Source: a bacterium
GTDB lineage: Bacteria; Hinthialibacterota; Hinthialibacteria; Hinthialibacterales; Hinthialibacteraceae
Direction: 5' to 3'
Length of the DNA: 52,780 bases
Assembly: GCA_016125385.1 (NCBI GenBank)
Contig: WGLV01000036.1
Span: 1-52,780 of the forward strand
Under the pieces are notes generated by a model. It did no database searches. It was not told the origin of the DNA and was given only the letters and a program-made list of their open reading frames with translations. Both the position numbers and the translations under genes were made by a program. Below, in pieces: positions 8,612 through 17,072 of the stretch (within the stretch, counting starts at the first letter, position 1; every line of letters begins with the position of its first letter).

Positions 8612-9967
8612 ATGGATCGTAGAAAATTCATCCAGACCGGCGCGGCGGGGCTGGCGATCGCCGCATCCAAACCGTACGCCGCCCGCGCGGCGGAGTTCCC
8701 CACGAAAAAAATGGCTTTGATCGGCTGCGGCTGGTATGGCAAAAGCGCGTTGTTCCGCATGCTTCAGGTCGCCCCGCAGGAAGTCGTCGCCCTCTGCGAC
8801 GTCGATTCGCATATGCTGAACGAGGCCGCCGATATGGTCGCCCAGCGTCAGGCTTCGAAAAAACGTCCGAAAATCTATTCGGATTACCGCAAGATGCTTG
8901 CTGAAGAGCAGCTCGATATCGTTCAGGTTTCCACCCCCGACCACTGGCACTCGTTGGCGATGATCGAGGCGGTCAAATCGGGCGCCGACGTCTACGTGGA
9001 AAAACCCGTCAGCGTCGACGTGGTCGAAGGCCAGGCCATGCTCGCCGCCGCCCGCAAATACAACCGCGTCGTTCAGGTGGGAACCCAGCGCCGCAGCACG
9101 CCTCACATCATCGAGGCGCGCGACCGGTTCATCCGTGAAGGCAAACTCGGCAAGATCGGGCTGGTTGAAATTTGCTGCTATTACCATATGCGTAACGGCC
9201 AGAATCCTCCCGCCATCGAGCCGCCTGACTGGTTCGATTACGATATGTGGACCGGCCCAGCGCCCATGCGCCCCTACACCCAGATCCAGCATCCGCGCGG
9301 CTGGCGCGCATTCATGGAATACGGCAACGGCATCGTCGGCGATATGTGCGTTCACATGTACGACATGACCCGCTGGATGCTCGATCTCGGCTGGCCCAAC
9401 CGCGTCGGCTCCACCGGCGGAATCTATATCGACAAAGACAGCCTCTCCAATATCTCCGACACCCAGACGGCCACCTTCGAGCACGACGACCTCGATGTGG
9501 TCTGGCAGCATCGCACCTGGGGCGAATCGGCCGAACCTCAATACCCGTGGGCCGCGATTTTTTACGGCGATAAGGGGACTCTGAAGGTCAGCGTCATGTC
9601 GTATGACTTCATCCCTTACGGGCGCAACAACGGTGAGCCGGTTCATCAGGACGTAACCTACGAACTGGATCAATACCCCGAAGACCGGACGGAAAAAGAT
9701 CTCGAAAAACATTGCGCGCCCGCTCTGCGCGCTCACATGCGCAATCTGTTGACCTGTATCGAAGACCGCAGCCGTCCGGTGGCCGACATCGAACAGGGCT
9801 ATATCTCCAGCGCGAGCTGTATTCTGGCGAACATCTCCATGAAGCTGGGCCGCAAACTGACGTGGGACCCGGTGAAGGGCGAGGTCGCCGGCGATGACGA
9901 GGCCAACCGCCTGCTGCGCCGCGAATACCGTTCGCCGTGGGTTCATCCCGACCCGAAGACGGTTTGA
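8612..9967 (+). CDS. Tat-exported Gfo/Idh/MocA family oxidoreductase
   Basis: A 451-residue protein with a short twin-arginine leader (MDRRKFIQTGAAGLAIAA), then MALIGCGWYGKSALF as nucleotide-binding loop, CDVDSH at the end of the second strand, and STPDHWHS and YVEKPVSVD as the conserved family blocks. The C-terminal half is the alpha/beta sugar-binding domain with conserved Trp and His residues. The ATG is fixed by GGAGGAG 11 bases upstream. It stands alone on the plus strand and is closed by a terminator 16 bases after the stop. It resembles the oxidoreductase at 3658-4935 in architecture; the substrate is unknown. Confidence 0.92.
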   Translation: MDRRKFIQTGAAGLAIAASKPYAARAAEFPTKKMALIGCGWYGKSALFRMLQVAPQEVVALCDVDSHMLNEAADMVAQRQASKKRPKIYSDYRKMLAEEQLDIVQVSTPDHWHSLAMIEAVKSGADVYVEKPVSVDVVEGQAMLAAARKYNRVVQVGTQRRSTPHIIEARDRFIREGKLGKIGLVEICCYYHMRNGQNPPAIEPPDWFDYDMWTGPAPMRPYTQIQHPRGWRAFMEYGNGIVGDMCVHMYDMTRWMLDLGWPNRVGSTGGIYIDKDSLSNISDTQTATFEHDDLDVVWQHRTWGESAEPQYPWAAIFYGDKGTLKVSVMSYDFIPYGRNNGEPVHQDVTYELDQYPEDRTEKDLEKHCAPALRAHMRNLLTCIEDRSRPVADIEQGYISSASCILANISMKLGRKLTWDPVKGEVAGDDEANRLLRREYRSPWVHPDPKTV

Positions 9968-9983
9968 TTGATTCAGAAACATG

Positions 9984-10021
9984 AAAAGCGGGAGGGCCGG
10001 CGATGGTCTTCCCGCTTTTTT
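9984..10021 (+). terminator. Rho-independent terminator
   Basis: AAAAGCGGGA (9984-9993) pairs perfectly with TCCCGCTTTT (10010-10019), and the T-run continues to 10021. It follows the oxidoreductase stop by 16 bases. It also shows that an apparent ATG at 9981, in frame with the next gene, is not a start, because translation from there would run through the hairpin. Confidence 0.9.
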
Positions 10022-10049
10022 ATCCACGTTTGATGGAGATTTTATTGAA

Positions 10050-10880
10050 ATGAAGAATCTGGCTTGTCTTGCGTTCGCTTTGACGCTGATCGTTTCCGCC
10101 GCGGCGTTTGCCGAAGAAGCGCCTCGCGCCGCACGGTCCGTTCATCTGTGGTATCCCGCGCCCGAGGGCGTGTTGTACTATAACGAGATGACCGTCGAAC
10201 AATCGCACCCCGGCAGTTACTTCATGGCGTGCGGCTTCAGTCATGGTTATTTCGGCATTCAGGAAATCCGTGACGCGGGCGATAAGGTGGTGATCTTCTC
10301 GGTATGGGAGCCCGGCGAGCAGAACGACCCCAACACGGTCGCGGATGAACGCCGCGTTCAGGTGTTGTTCGAGGGCGACGATGTGCGCGTCAGCCGCTTC
10401 GGCAATGAAGGCACCGGCGGCAAGAGCATGTTTTCGTATGACTGGAAGATTGGCGAGACCTACCGCTTTCTCGTGCAGGCGAAGCCGGACGGCAAGCGCA
10501 CCGTCTATACCGCGTGGTTCTATCTGAATGAGTCGAGCGAATGGAAACGCCTCGCCAGTTTCTCCACCCTCGCCAATGGCGATTTGCTGAAAAATTATTA
10601 TTCGTTCATCGAAGATTTTCGCCGCGACGGCGACAGCGCGCGCGAGGTGCGCCGCGCGTTATACGGCGGCGGCTGGATCAAAACCGCCGAAGGAGACTGG
10701 ATCGCCCTCACGCACGCGCGTTTCACCGCCGATCGTACTCCAACGATGAACATCGATTCCGGCGTTGACGGCGCGCGGTTCTTTTTGCAGAACGGCGGCG
10801 ATACTGAAAATCACACCCCGCTTCAGTCCGATCTCCGCCGCCCGCCGGCCGGGATCAAGACGCCCGATCTGATGAAGTGA
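10050..10880 (+). CDS. Secreted DUF3472 protein
   Basis: A 276-residue protein with a clean signal peptide (MKNLACLAFALTLIVSAAAF, cleavage after AFA). The body has the DUF3472 signature blocks: TVEQSHPGSYFMACGFSHGY, FGIQEI, FSVWEPGEQNDP, RFGNEGTGGKSM, the WKIGETYRFLV strand and YYSFIEDFRRDG. Function of the family is not established; it is a beta-sandwich found in secreted proteins of plant- and glycan-degrading bacteria, which suggests carbohydrate binding. The upstream N-terminal partner domain often seen with it (DUF5077) is missing. The start is the ATG at 10050, after the terminator and 11 bases past GGAG. Confidence 0.85.
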   Translation: MKNLACLAFALTLIVSAAAFAEEAPRAARSVHLWYPAPEGVLYYNEMTVEQSHPGSYFMACGFSHGYFGIQEIRDAGDKVVIFSVWEPGEQNDPNTVADERRVQVLFEGDDVRVSRFGNEGTGGKSMFSYDWKIGETYRFLVQAKPDGKRTVYTAWFYLNESSEWKRLASFSTLANGDLLKNYYSFIEDFRRDGDSAREVRRALYGGGWIKTAEGDWIALTHARFTADRTPTMNIDSGVDGARFFLQNGGDTENHTPLQSDLRRPPAGIKTPDLMK

Positions 10881-10978
10881 CACGCGCCTTTCCGCCTTCC
10901 CCGGGCGCTGACTGGCTGTCTTCCCCTCGCGGGTGAAAACGGGATACCATAGGCCATTCCAATGATCGAGGCGGCTGA

Positions 10979-12316
10979 ATGAGTACGGCAACGAGTTCAT
11001 CCTCGGCGGAGTTGATGGATCTTCTCCGCCGCAACGGCGTAGTGGGCGCGGGCGGCGCGGGTTTTCCCGCGTACGCCAAGCTGAAAACCCCCGTTCGAAC
11101 CTTTCTGTTGAACGGCGCTGAATGCGAACCCCTGCTCCATAAAGATAAAGAGCTGCTCAAGCATTTCGTTGACGACGTCATCCGCGGGGTGGCGATGGTA
11201 CGCGACGCGCTGCAGGCCGAAGAAGCCGTGCTCGGCGTGAAGAACAAGTATCACAACGTGATCGAGCTGCTTGAGTCGCGCCTTGAAGAGGGTATGCGGG
11301 TTCATCCCCTGCCTGACGTCTACCCAGCCGGCGATGAGTTCGTGCTGGTGTATGAGGCGACCGGCCGCGTGATTCCGCCCGGCGGTCTGCCGTTGCACGT
11401 CGGCGCGGTGGTGATGAACGTCGAAACCGTGATCAACATCGCGCGCGGCGCGCCGGTGACGTCCAAATATCTCACCGTGGCGGGTGCGGTTCATGAGCCT
11501 CAGACCGTCGAGGTTCCCATCGGCGTTTCGATCCGCTCGGTGATCGAGGCCTGTGGCGGGGCGAAAGTCGAACCCTTCACCGTGTTGACCGGCGGCGCCA
11601 TGATGGGCAAACTCCCCGCCAGTCTCGACGACCCCATCACCAAGACCACCGGCGGCCTGCTGGTGTTTCCCGTCGATCATCCGCTGATACATAAATACCA
11701 GCGCAGCGCCGCTTCGATCCGCCTGATCGGTAAATCGGCGTGCGATCAGTGCTCGTTCTGCACTGAACTCTGCCCCCGCTATCTGCTGGGGCATCCCATT
11801 GAGCCGCACAAGGCGATGCGCGCGCTTGGCTTCAGCCATGAAAAGCTTTCGCTGGTCGCGGGGGCGACGTTCTGTTGCGAGTGCAACATCTGCAGCCTGA
11901 TCGCCTGCCCTGAAGACCTCGATCCTAAAAACGTCTGTGTGATGAACAAAGCCGAGTTGCGCGCGCAGAACTTCAAATACCCCGACGGTCCGCCTCAGCG
12001 CGACGTTCATGGAATGCGCGTGGGGCGGCAGACGCCCGTCAAGCGCCTGATCGTCAAACTGGGCCTTTCGTCTTATGTGAACAAAGGGCCGCTGACTGAG
12101 GTGAAACCGCGCGTCGAAAGCGTGACCCTGCCCATGCGCCAGCACGTCGGCGCCCCGGCGAAACCAAGAGTGAAACCGGGCGACCGGGTAACCGTGGGGC
12201 AGACTATTGGCTCCGTTGATCCTGACCAACTGGGTTGCGACGTCCACGCCAGCGTAAACGGCGTGGTGCGTGAAGTGGATGAAAACCGCGTAGTCATCGC
12301 GGTCGAAACCGATTGA
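10979..12316 (+). CDS. pduS: PduS-like microcompartment electron-transfer protein (RnfC/SLBB family)
   Basis: A 445-residue protein close in length and plan to PduS, the flavin and iron-sulfur protein thought to reduce cobalamin or shuttle electrons in metabolosomes. The N-terminus has VVGAGGAGFPAYAKL and LNGAECEPLL, the RnfC/Nqo1-type FMN/NADH fold. An SLBB-like region follows near residues 165-200. Two ferredoxin-type cysteine clusters come next: C255, C258, C261, C265-Pro and C299, C302, C305, C310-Pro. The C-terminal 70 residues form a lipoyl-like beta barrel (VKPGDRVTVGQTIGSV). It is followed 11 bases later by a PduT-type shell protein, the same pair order as in pdu operons. No cobalamin enzyme or other shell gene is in view. 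Confidence 0.88.
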   Translation: MSTATSSSSAELMDLLRRNGVVGAGGAGFPAYAKLKTPVRTFLLNGAECEPLLHKDKELLKHFVDDVIRGVAMVRDALQAEEAVLGVKNKYHNVIELLESRLEEGMRVHPLPDVYPAGDEFVLVYEATGRVIPPGGLPLHVGAVVMNVETVINIARGAPVTSKYLTVAGAVHEPQTVEVPIGVSIRSVIEACGGAKVEPFTVLTGGAMMGKLPASLDDPITKTTGGLLVFPVDHPLIHKYQRSAASIRLIGKSACDQCSFCTELCPRYLLGHPIEPHKAMRALGFSHEKLSLVAGATFCCECNICSLIACPEDLDPKNVCVMNKAELRAQNFKYPDGPPQRDVHGMRVGRQTPVKRLIVKLGLSSYVNKGPLTEVKPRVESVTLPMRQHVGAPAKPRVKPGDRVTVGQTIGSVDPDQLGCDVHASVNGVVREVDENRVVIAVETD

Positions 12317-12327
12317 GAGAGTCGAAC

Positions 12328-12882
12328 ATGCCGAAAGCGATTGGAATGATTGAATTGTCGAGCATCGCCATTGGACATCTCGTTCAGGACGCCATGCTCA
12401 AAGCCGCGTCCGTCGAGTTGCTGGTGGCCCGCTCCATCTGTTCGGGCAAGTACATGACGCTGGTGGGCGGCGCCGTCGCCGAAGTCGAAAGCGCCGTCGA
12501 GGCGGGCGTTGGAATCGCCTCCGACGCGGTGATCGATTCGCTGATCATCCCCAACGTTCATGACAACGTGTTCCCCGCCATCTCGCAGTCGGTCGAACTC
12601 AAACCGGGCGACATGGGCGCGTTGGGCCTGGTCGAGACCTTTACCGTCTCATCCATCATCGAAGCCGCCGACGCCGCCGCCAAAGCGGCCGCCGTCACCC
12701 TGTTTCGCGTCCACGTAGCGATGGCGGTGGGCGGTAAGGGGTTCCTTCAGGTCACCGGCGACGTTTCCGCGGTGCGCGCCGCCATCGACGCCGCCGCCAG
12801 CGTGGCGATTGAAAGCGGCGTACTGGTCGCGCACGTGGTGATTCCCAATCCCCGCCGTGAATTGTTCACCGAATACATTTAA
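12328..12882 (+). CDS. pduT: PduT-like tandem-BMC shell protein with Cys38
   Basis: A 184-residue protein made of two BMC domains (about 4-85 and 97-180), the length and layout of PduT, a pseudohexameric trimer in the microcompartment shell. SICSGKYM places a cysteine at residue 38; in PduT of Citrobacter Cys38 from three subunits ligates a 4Fe-4S cluster in the central pore, so this copy should also carry one. Its partner upstream is the PduS-like redox protein, consistent with electron transfer across a shell. I chose the ATG at 12328, preceded by GAGAGAG; a TTG at 12313 in the same frame would overlap the upstream stop and would shift the cysteine from position 38. Confidence 0.93.
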   Translation: MPKAIGMIELSSIAIGHLVQDAMLKAASVELLVARSICSGKYMTLVGGAVAEVESAVEAGVGIASDAVIDSLIIPNVHDNVFPAISQSVELKPGDMGALGLVETFTVSSIIEAADAAAKAAAVTLFRVHVAMAVGGKGFLQVTGDVSAVRAAIDAAASVAIESGVLVAHVVIPNPRRELFTEYI

Positions 12883-12886
12883 AAAA

Positions 12887-13927
12887 ATGATGAAACGTTC
12901 ACTTCTTGTATGGGCTTCATGTCTGCTGATTTCTTCTTTCACAGCGGCTCAAAACGCTCCCGCGTCGCGTGATCCTTGGCTCTGGCCGTTTTCACAAGAC
13001 TCCATCTGGAACCGGCCGATCGGGTCCGACGCACAATACGAATCCGCCAGCCTGCCCGCCTCGTACTACATCGGCTGCGACATCGAATGGCATTGTAAAA
13101 CGGTCGAATCCGATCCCGTCGTGACGGTCTATTCTCCATCCAGCTGGTCGAAACGCTGGCCGGGCGACCGCGAACTCGGCGAATTGCGGATTCCCGCCGG
13201 ACTCATAATTCCGGATGCGTCTCCGCCTCACACGCCCAACGCATGCGCCGTGTTTCTGATGCCGGATGGTCGAACTATCCGCCAGCTGGAGCCCGCCTGC
13301 CGCGTCGAATCCATTGGCCGCATCGTTGGATGGCTGCATCATGAAGATCAGGACCTCTATGGCGCCGGGATCAAGGGGACGCATTACGGGTCGGGATTGT
13401 CCGCGATTGGCGGTTCCATCCGCATTGGCGAGTTATCGGGCGATGAGCCGATCCATCACGTGTTGAAAATCAACGTCTGGGGAAAATATCTGAATTACTC
13501 GGATGACAACCACGGGTTTCGCTGGCCCGCCGACCGCAGCGATTCGTACGCCTCCAGAAACTACAAGGGGTCGAATCCACAACTCGTCATGGGGACGTTG
13601 CTGGCATTGCCGCCGGATCTCACGCCTGAAGACGTGGGCGCGTCGACTCAGGTCGGTTTGAAACTATTCCACGCCCTGCAGGATTACGGAGCCTATATCT
13701 CCGATGATTCCGCATGGAACGCCTATGACCTGTGCGTGGAGCGGGGCGTACCGGAAGAAGTTGAAAAGACGTATGAGTTCGCGCTGACTGGTTCGGAGGG
13801 CGTCTTTGTTGATGAAATGAAACGCATGGTGACCCATCTGGCCATCGTCGTGAACAACTCGCCTGATTCGATCGGAGGCGGAGGAAAGCCCCGTCAGCCG
13901 CTTGCGCCGCCCATTTCCGCTCCCTGA
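12887..13927 (+). CDS. Secreted protein of unknown function with SIWN motif
   Basis: About 346 residues with a signal peptide (RSLLVWASCLLISSFTAAQ). The mature protein begins DPWLWPFSQDSIWNRPIGSD and later has GTHYGSGLSAIGGSIRIGEL, ALQDYGAYISDDSAWNAYDL and a C-terminal NNSPDSIGGGGKPRQPLAPP. These blocks look strongly conserved, and I have the impression of a recurrent uncharacterised secreted family, but I know no name or activity for it. Several Cys residues could pair. The start follows the shell-protein stop by only 4 bases (ATGATG at 12887) with no good ribosome binding site, so it may be co-transcribed and reinitiated. This is odd, since a secreted product has no obvious use in a cytosolic compartment. 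Confidence 0.75.
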   Translation: MMKRSLLVWASCLLISSFTAAQNAPASRDPWLWPFSQDSIWNRPIGSDAQYESASLPASYYIGCDIEWHCKTVESDPVVTVYSPSSWSKRWPGDRELGELRIPAGLIIPDASPPHTPNACAVFLMPDGRTIRQLEPACRVESIGRIVGWLHHEDQDLYGAGIKGTHYGSGLSAIGGSIRIGELSGDEPIHHVLKINVWGKYLNYSDDNHGFRWPADRSDSYASRNYKGSNPQLVMGTLLALPPDLTPEDVGASTQVGLKLFHALQDYGAYISDDSAWNAYDLCVERGVPEEVEKTYEFALTGSEGVFVDEMKRMVTHLAIVVNNSPDSIGGGGKPRQPLAPPISAP

Positions 13928-14096
13928 TTTCCAGGGTTTAAAACGGGCATGTGATCGATAACCGTTACAGGGAGAAAAAAAAGAATAAAACTGGATGAAT
14001 AAATTATGTTAACATTGTTCTGACAATCGACGGTCATTCTGCTCGTGAGATTCGCATCGGATCGATTATCCCAATCGAATGAAACGGGAGGGCGGA

Positions 14097-14669
14097 ATGA
14101 TGAGAGGCAACGCGTTTACGCTGATTGAGTTGCTGATCGTGGTCGCGATCATCGGTATTCTGGCGGCGATCGCCGTGCCCAACTTTCTCAACGCCCAGTT
14201 ACGCGCCAAACTCGCCAAGGTCGAGTCGGAAATGAAAGCCGTCAACGACGCCTATCTGATGTACAACATGGACAACAACGGCTGGCCTCCCCATCTCGAC
14301 GGCAGCATCACTCAACATCGCTTCGTCACCACTCCCATCGCCTACCTCAATACATCGCTCGCCGATCCATTCCAGATGGAGGGCGTCACCGATCCCCAGA
14401 CCCTCGGCTGGTACAAAGGGCAATATCACGAAGAACCCGGCTATCAGATGCGCAACGAATTTATGGGCTCTCGCGACCCCGACGCCATGCGGTACGCCGA
14501 GCGCACCCGTAACGCCGCCTTCTATTGCCGCTCGGTCGGCCCCGATATGGACCGGATCGCCGAGGTTTCCATACCCTACCACGCCACGAATGGGCTGGTC
14601 AGTCAGGGCTGCATCGTGCGCGAGCTGATGATGGAATGGAAAAATCAATACCCCTACGTTCGCCGCTGA
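14097..14669 (+). CDS. Type IV pilin-like / GspG-like prepilin, solitary
   Basis: A 190-residue protein with a canonical prepilin signal: MMRGNA then FTLIELLIVVAIIGILAAIA with Glu at +5 and Pro22, the classical N-terminal methylation helix. The next segment (VPNFLNAQLRAKLAKVESEM) continues the helix, and YLMYNMDNNGWPPHLDG resembles the 'Y..DNN.YP' block of GspG-like and oligotrophic-lineage pilins. The C-terminal part is unassigned. The start is set by GGGAGG 8 bases upstream; an ATG at 14079 would add six residues. It stands alone, with no assembly genes beside it. It could be secreted through the T2SS or pilus machinery encoded elsewhere in the window. Confidence 0.88.
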   Translation: MMRGNAFTLIELLIVVAIIGILAAIAVPNFLNAQLRAKLAKVESEMKAVNDAYLMYNMDNNGWPPHLDGSITQHRFVTTPIAYLNTSLADPFQMEGVTDPQTLGWYKGQYHEEPGYQMRNEFMGSRDPDAMRYAERTRNAAFYCRSVGPDMDRIAEVSIPYHATNGLVSQGCIVRELMMEWKNQYPYVRR

Positions 14670-14779
14670 TCCGTCGATTGATTAACCATCTCCCGAACGC
14701 GCTTTCCTGAAGTACAATACTCCTCGCCGTACGCCCGCCGAGTGCGGCGCGGCGCATTACCCCCGGCGGGGAGGCAACC

Positions 14780-15220
14780 ATGAGTTCGATTGAATACCGC
14801 TATGGCAATGACCTTGGCGTGGACGCCGTGATCGATTTGCTGCGCGATTCCACGTTGGGCGAGCGCCGCCCGATCGACGACCCTCGCATTGTTGAAGACA
14901 TGATCCGTCACGCCAACCTGACCGTCACCGCGTGGGATGGTGAGACGATGGTCGGCTTCTGCCGCACTCTGACCGATTTCTCCTACGTGGGCTATCTCTC
15001 CGATCTCGCCGTGCGGCTCGCCTATCAGAAACGAGGCGTCGGGACCGAACTCATCCGTCTGACCCGCGAAAAAATGGGGCCGCGTTCCATGCTGGTGTTG
15101 CTGGCGGCCCCTAAAGCGGCCGGCTATTACCCCCGCATCGGTTTCACTCAACATAACTCCGCCTGGCTGCTGCGCGCCGGCGATCCATTTCCAACTTCCG
15201 GGGATGACTCCACCGCATGA
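14780..15220 (+). CDS. GNAT N-acetyltransferase
   Basis: A 146-residue acetyltransferase. YVGYLSDLAVRLAYQKRGVG followed by TELIRLTRE forms the strand-4 and acetyl-CoA pyrophosphate loop (Q/R-x-x-G-x-G), and PKAAGYYPRIGFTQHNSAW is the C-terminal block of this family. No signal peptide; the acceptor is unknown. GGCGGGGAGG precedes the ATG. Its stop overlaps the next start as ATGA, so it is translationally coupled to the U32 protein, which might hint at a role in translation or RNA modification, though that is inference. Confidence 0.9.
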   Translation: MSSIEYRYGNDLGVDAVIDLLRDSTLGERRPIDDPRIVEDMIRHANLTVTAWDGETMVGFCRTLTDFSYVGYLSDLAVRLAYQKRGVGTELIRLTREKMGPRSMLVLLAAPKAAGYYPRIGFTQHNSAWLLRAGDPFPTSGDDSTA

Positions 15221-17049
15221 CCGAATCGATGTCTGAAACCGTAGAACTGCTGGCGCCCGCCCGCGATTCGTCTTGTGCGATGATGGCGTTGCGCTGCGGC
15301 GCCGACGCCGTATACATCGGTGCGCCGCGCTTTGGCGCCCGCGTACAGGCGGGCAATTCGATTGATGACATCCGCGCGGTGATTGACTACGCCCATCGCT
15401 ACTGGGCGCGAGTCTACGTCACCATGAACACCCTGCTGTACGATGACGAGTTTCCCGACGCTTTGCGCATGATCGGCCAGCTGTATGAGTGTCACGCCGA
15501 TGGTCTCATCATCCAGGACATGGGCCTGCTGGAGTGCGATCTTCCGCCCATCCCGCTCATCGCCAGCACCCAGATGCACAACCTGACGCCCGAGCGAGTC
15601 GCCTTTTTGCGCGACGTGGGCTTTCGCCGCGTCATCCTCGCGCGTGAACTGACGCTGGATGAGATTCACGAGATTCGCCGGAAGGTCGAAGGCGTTCAGC
15701 TGGAGTCGTTCGTTCACGGCGCCGTCTGCGTGTCGTACAGCGGGCAGTGTTCGCTCAGCCAGGCGCGCGGCGGACGCAGCGCCAATCGCGGCGATTGCGC
15801 CCAACCCTGCCGCAAGTCGTACCGGCTGATCGATTCGGAGGGCGAGACGCATGGCGAGGCGCATTACCTCTCGCTCAAAGACATGAACCGCGCGGATGAT
15901 CTGGAAGCCATGATCGGGGCGGGAATCCGTTCGTTGAAGATCGAGGGCCGCCTCAAGGATGAGGCCTACGTAGCCAACATCGTGTCGTATTACCGCGCCC
16001 GGCTCGACGCGATTCTGCCAGGAATGGGCCTCCGCCGAAGTTCATCGGGCGCATCGCGGATCGATTTTACCCCCGATCCGTCGAAGACGTTCAATCGCGG
16101 CTCCAGCGATTACTTCATGCACGGCCGCGACGGCTCTCTCGCTTCATGGCAAACGCCCAAGATGACCGGGGAGCTGATTGGCGCCGTTCTTTCCACGGGC
16201 CCTCGCGGCGTCGCGGTGAAAAACGGCGAGCGTCTTCATACCGGAGACGGAGTCTGTTTCTTCGACGCCGGGGGGGAATTGCGCGGCGCGTATGTGAACG
16301 GCGTTCAAGACAATCTTGTGACGCTGGGAAGCGTTGAGGGCCTTACGCCCGGCGCGATGCTCTACCGCAACTTCGATCGCGTCTATCACCAGTCGGTGTT
16401 GAATGGCGTTCACGAACGCAAGATTCGCCTTCAGGTCTCGCTGGTTCAGGCGGATGAACAATACCTGCTGCGCGCGAGCGATGAAGACGGCGTACAAAGC
16501 GAACTCGGGTTCGATGGCGCGATCGAACCCGCCAACAAAGCCGAGGCCGCGCTGGCCAACATCCAGCGCCAACTGGCTCGCTCCGGCGACAGTGAATTTG
16601 AATGTGAGAAGGTCTGCGTCGAGGTGACTGTGGCGCCGTTTCTGCCGCTGTCCGCGCTGAACGAATGGCGCCGCCGCCTGTTCGACGCCCACCGCGAGGC
16701 GCGTATGCTGAGCCGCCCCGTCGCCGTGCGCGAGCCGGTGAAAAGCGAGGCGCTTTGCCCGGAAGATGATTTATCGTATCTGGGCAACGTTCTCAACAAA
16801 CGGGCGGAGCGTTTTTATCGCCGTCATGGCGTCCAATCCATCGAACCCGCCGCCGAGGCGGGAACCGGTCTGGAGGGCCGCGACGTCATGACCGCGCGTT
16901 ATTGCATTCTTTACCAGATGGAAGCCTGCAAAAAACTCCCCGGCGTCAAACGCTACGCCGAACCCCTCTACCTGGTCGACGACCGCGATGAGCGCCTCGA
17001 ATTGCGCTTTGATTGCCATCGCTGCGAGATGCGCGTGATCCTGCGCTGA
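15217..17049 (+). CDS. U32 family protein, RlhA (YdcP)-like
   Basis: A 610-residue protein with the U32 signature ESFVHGAVCVSYSGQCSLSQ (about residues 165-185), then RGDCAQPCRKSY. Once called collagenase-like peptidases, E. coli members hydroxylate RNA: RlhA at 23S rRNA C2501 and TrhP at tRNA uridine-34. The length and the C-terminal region (with RYCILYQMEACKK and FDCHRCEM, cysteines suited to an iron-sulfur cluster) fit RlhA better than the shorter TrhP. N-terminal LLAPARDSSCAMMALRCGAD is the TIM-barrel start. It is coupled to the upstream GNAT gene by ATGA. The specific RNA target is inferred. Confidence 0.85.
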   Translation: MTESMSETVELLAPARDSSCAMMALRCGADAVYIGAPRFGARVQAGNSIDDIRAVIDYAHRYWARVYVTMNTLLYDDEFPDALRMIGQLYECHADGLIIQDMGLLECDLPPIPLIASTQMHNLTPERVAFLRDVGFRRVILARELTLDEIHEIRRKVEGVQLESFVHGAVCVSYSGQCSLSQARGGRSANRGDCAQPCRKSYRLIDSEGETHGEAHYLSLKDMNRADDLEAMIGAGIRSLKIEGRLKDEAYVANIVSYYRARLDAILPGMGLRRSSSGASRIDFTPDPSKTFNRGSSDYFMHGRDGSLASWQTPKMTGELIGAVLSTGPRGVAVKNGERLHTGDGVCFFDAGGELRGAYVNGVQDNLVTLGSVEGLTPGAMLYRNFDRVYHQSVLNGVHERKIRLQVSLVQADEQYLLRASDEDGVQSELGFDGAIEPANKAEAALANIQRQLARSGDSEFECEKVCVEVTVAPFLPLSALNEWRRRLFDAHREARMLSRPVAVREPVKSEALCPEDDLSYLGNVLNKRAERFYRRHGVQSIEPAAEAGTGLEGRDVMTARYCILYQMEACKKLPGVKRYAEPLYLVDDRDERLELRFDCHRCEMRVILR

Positions 17050-17072
17050 TGTGTCTGAGTGGAGCGCCGCCT

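Noticed and set aside
8585-10027. 480-codon antisense frame opposite the oxidoreductase
   Set aside because: It mirrors a well-supported Gfo/Idh/MocA gene; the translation is low-complexity and has no family features.
9981-10049. Earlier start for the DUF3472 gene
   Set aside because: The stretch contains a complete intrinsic terminator and no signal peptide; the ATG at 10050 begins a clean signal peptide.
10997-12247. Long minus-strand frame opposite the PduS-like gene
   Set aside because: Shadow of a gene with intact flavin and iron-sulfur motifs.
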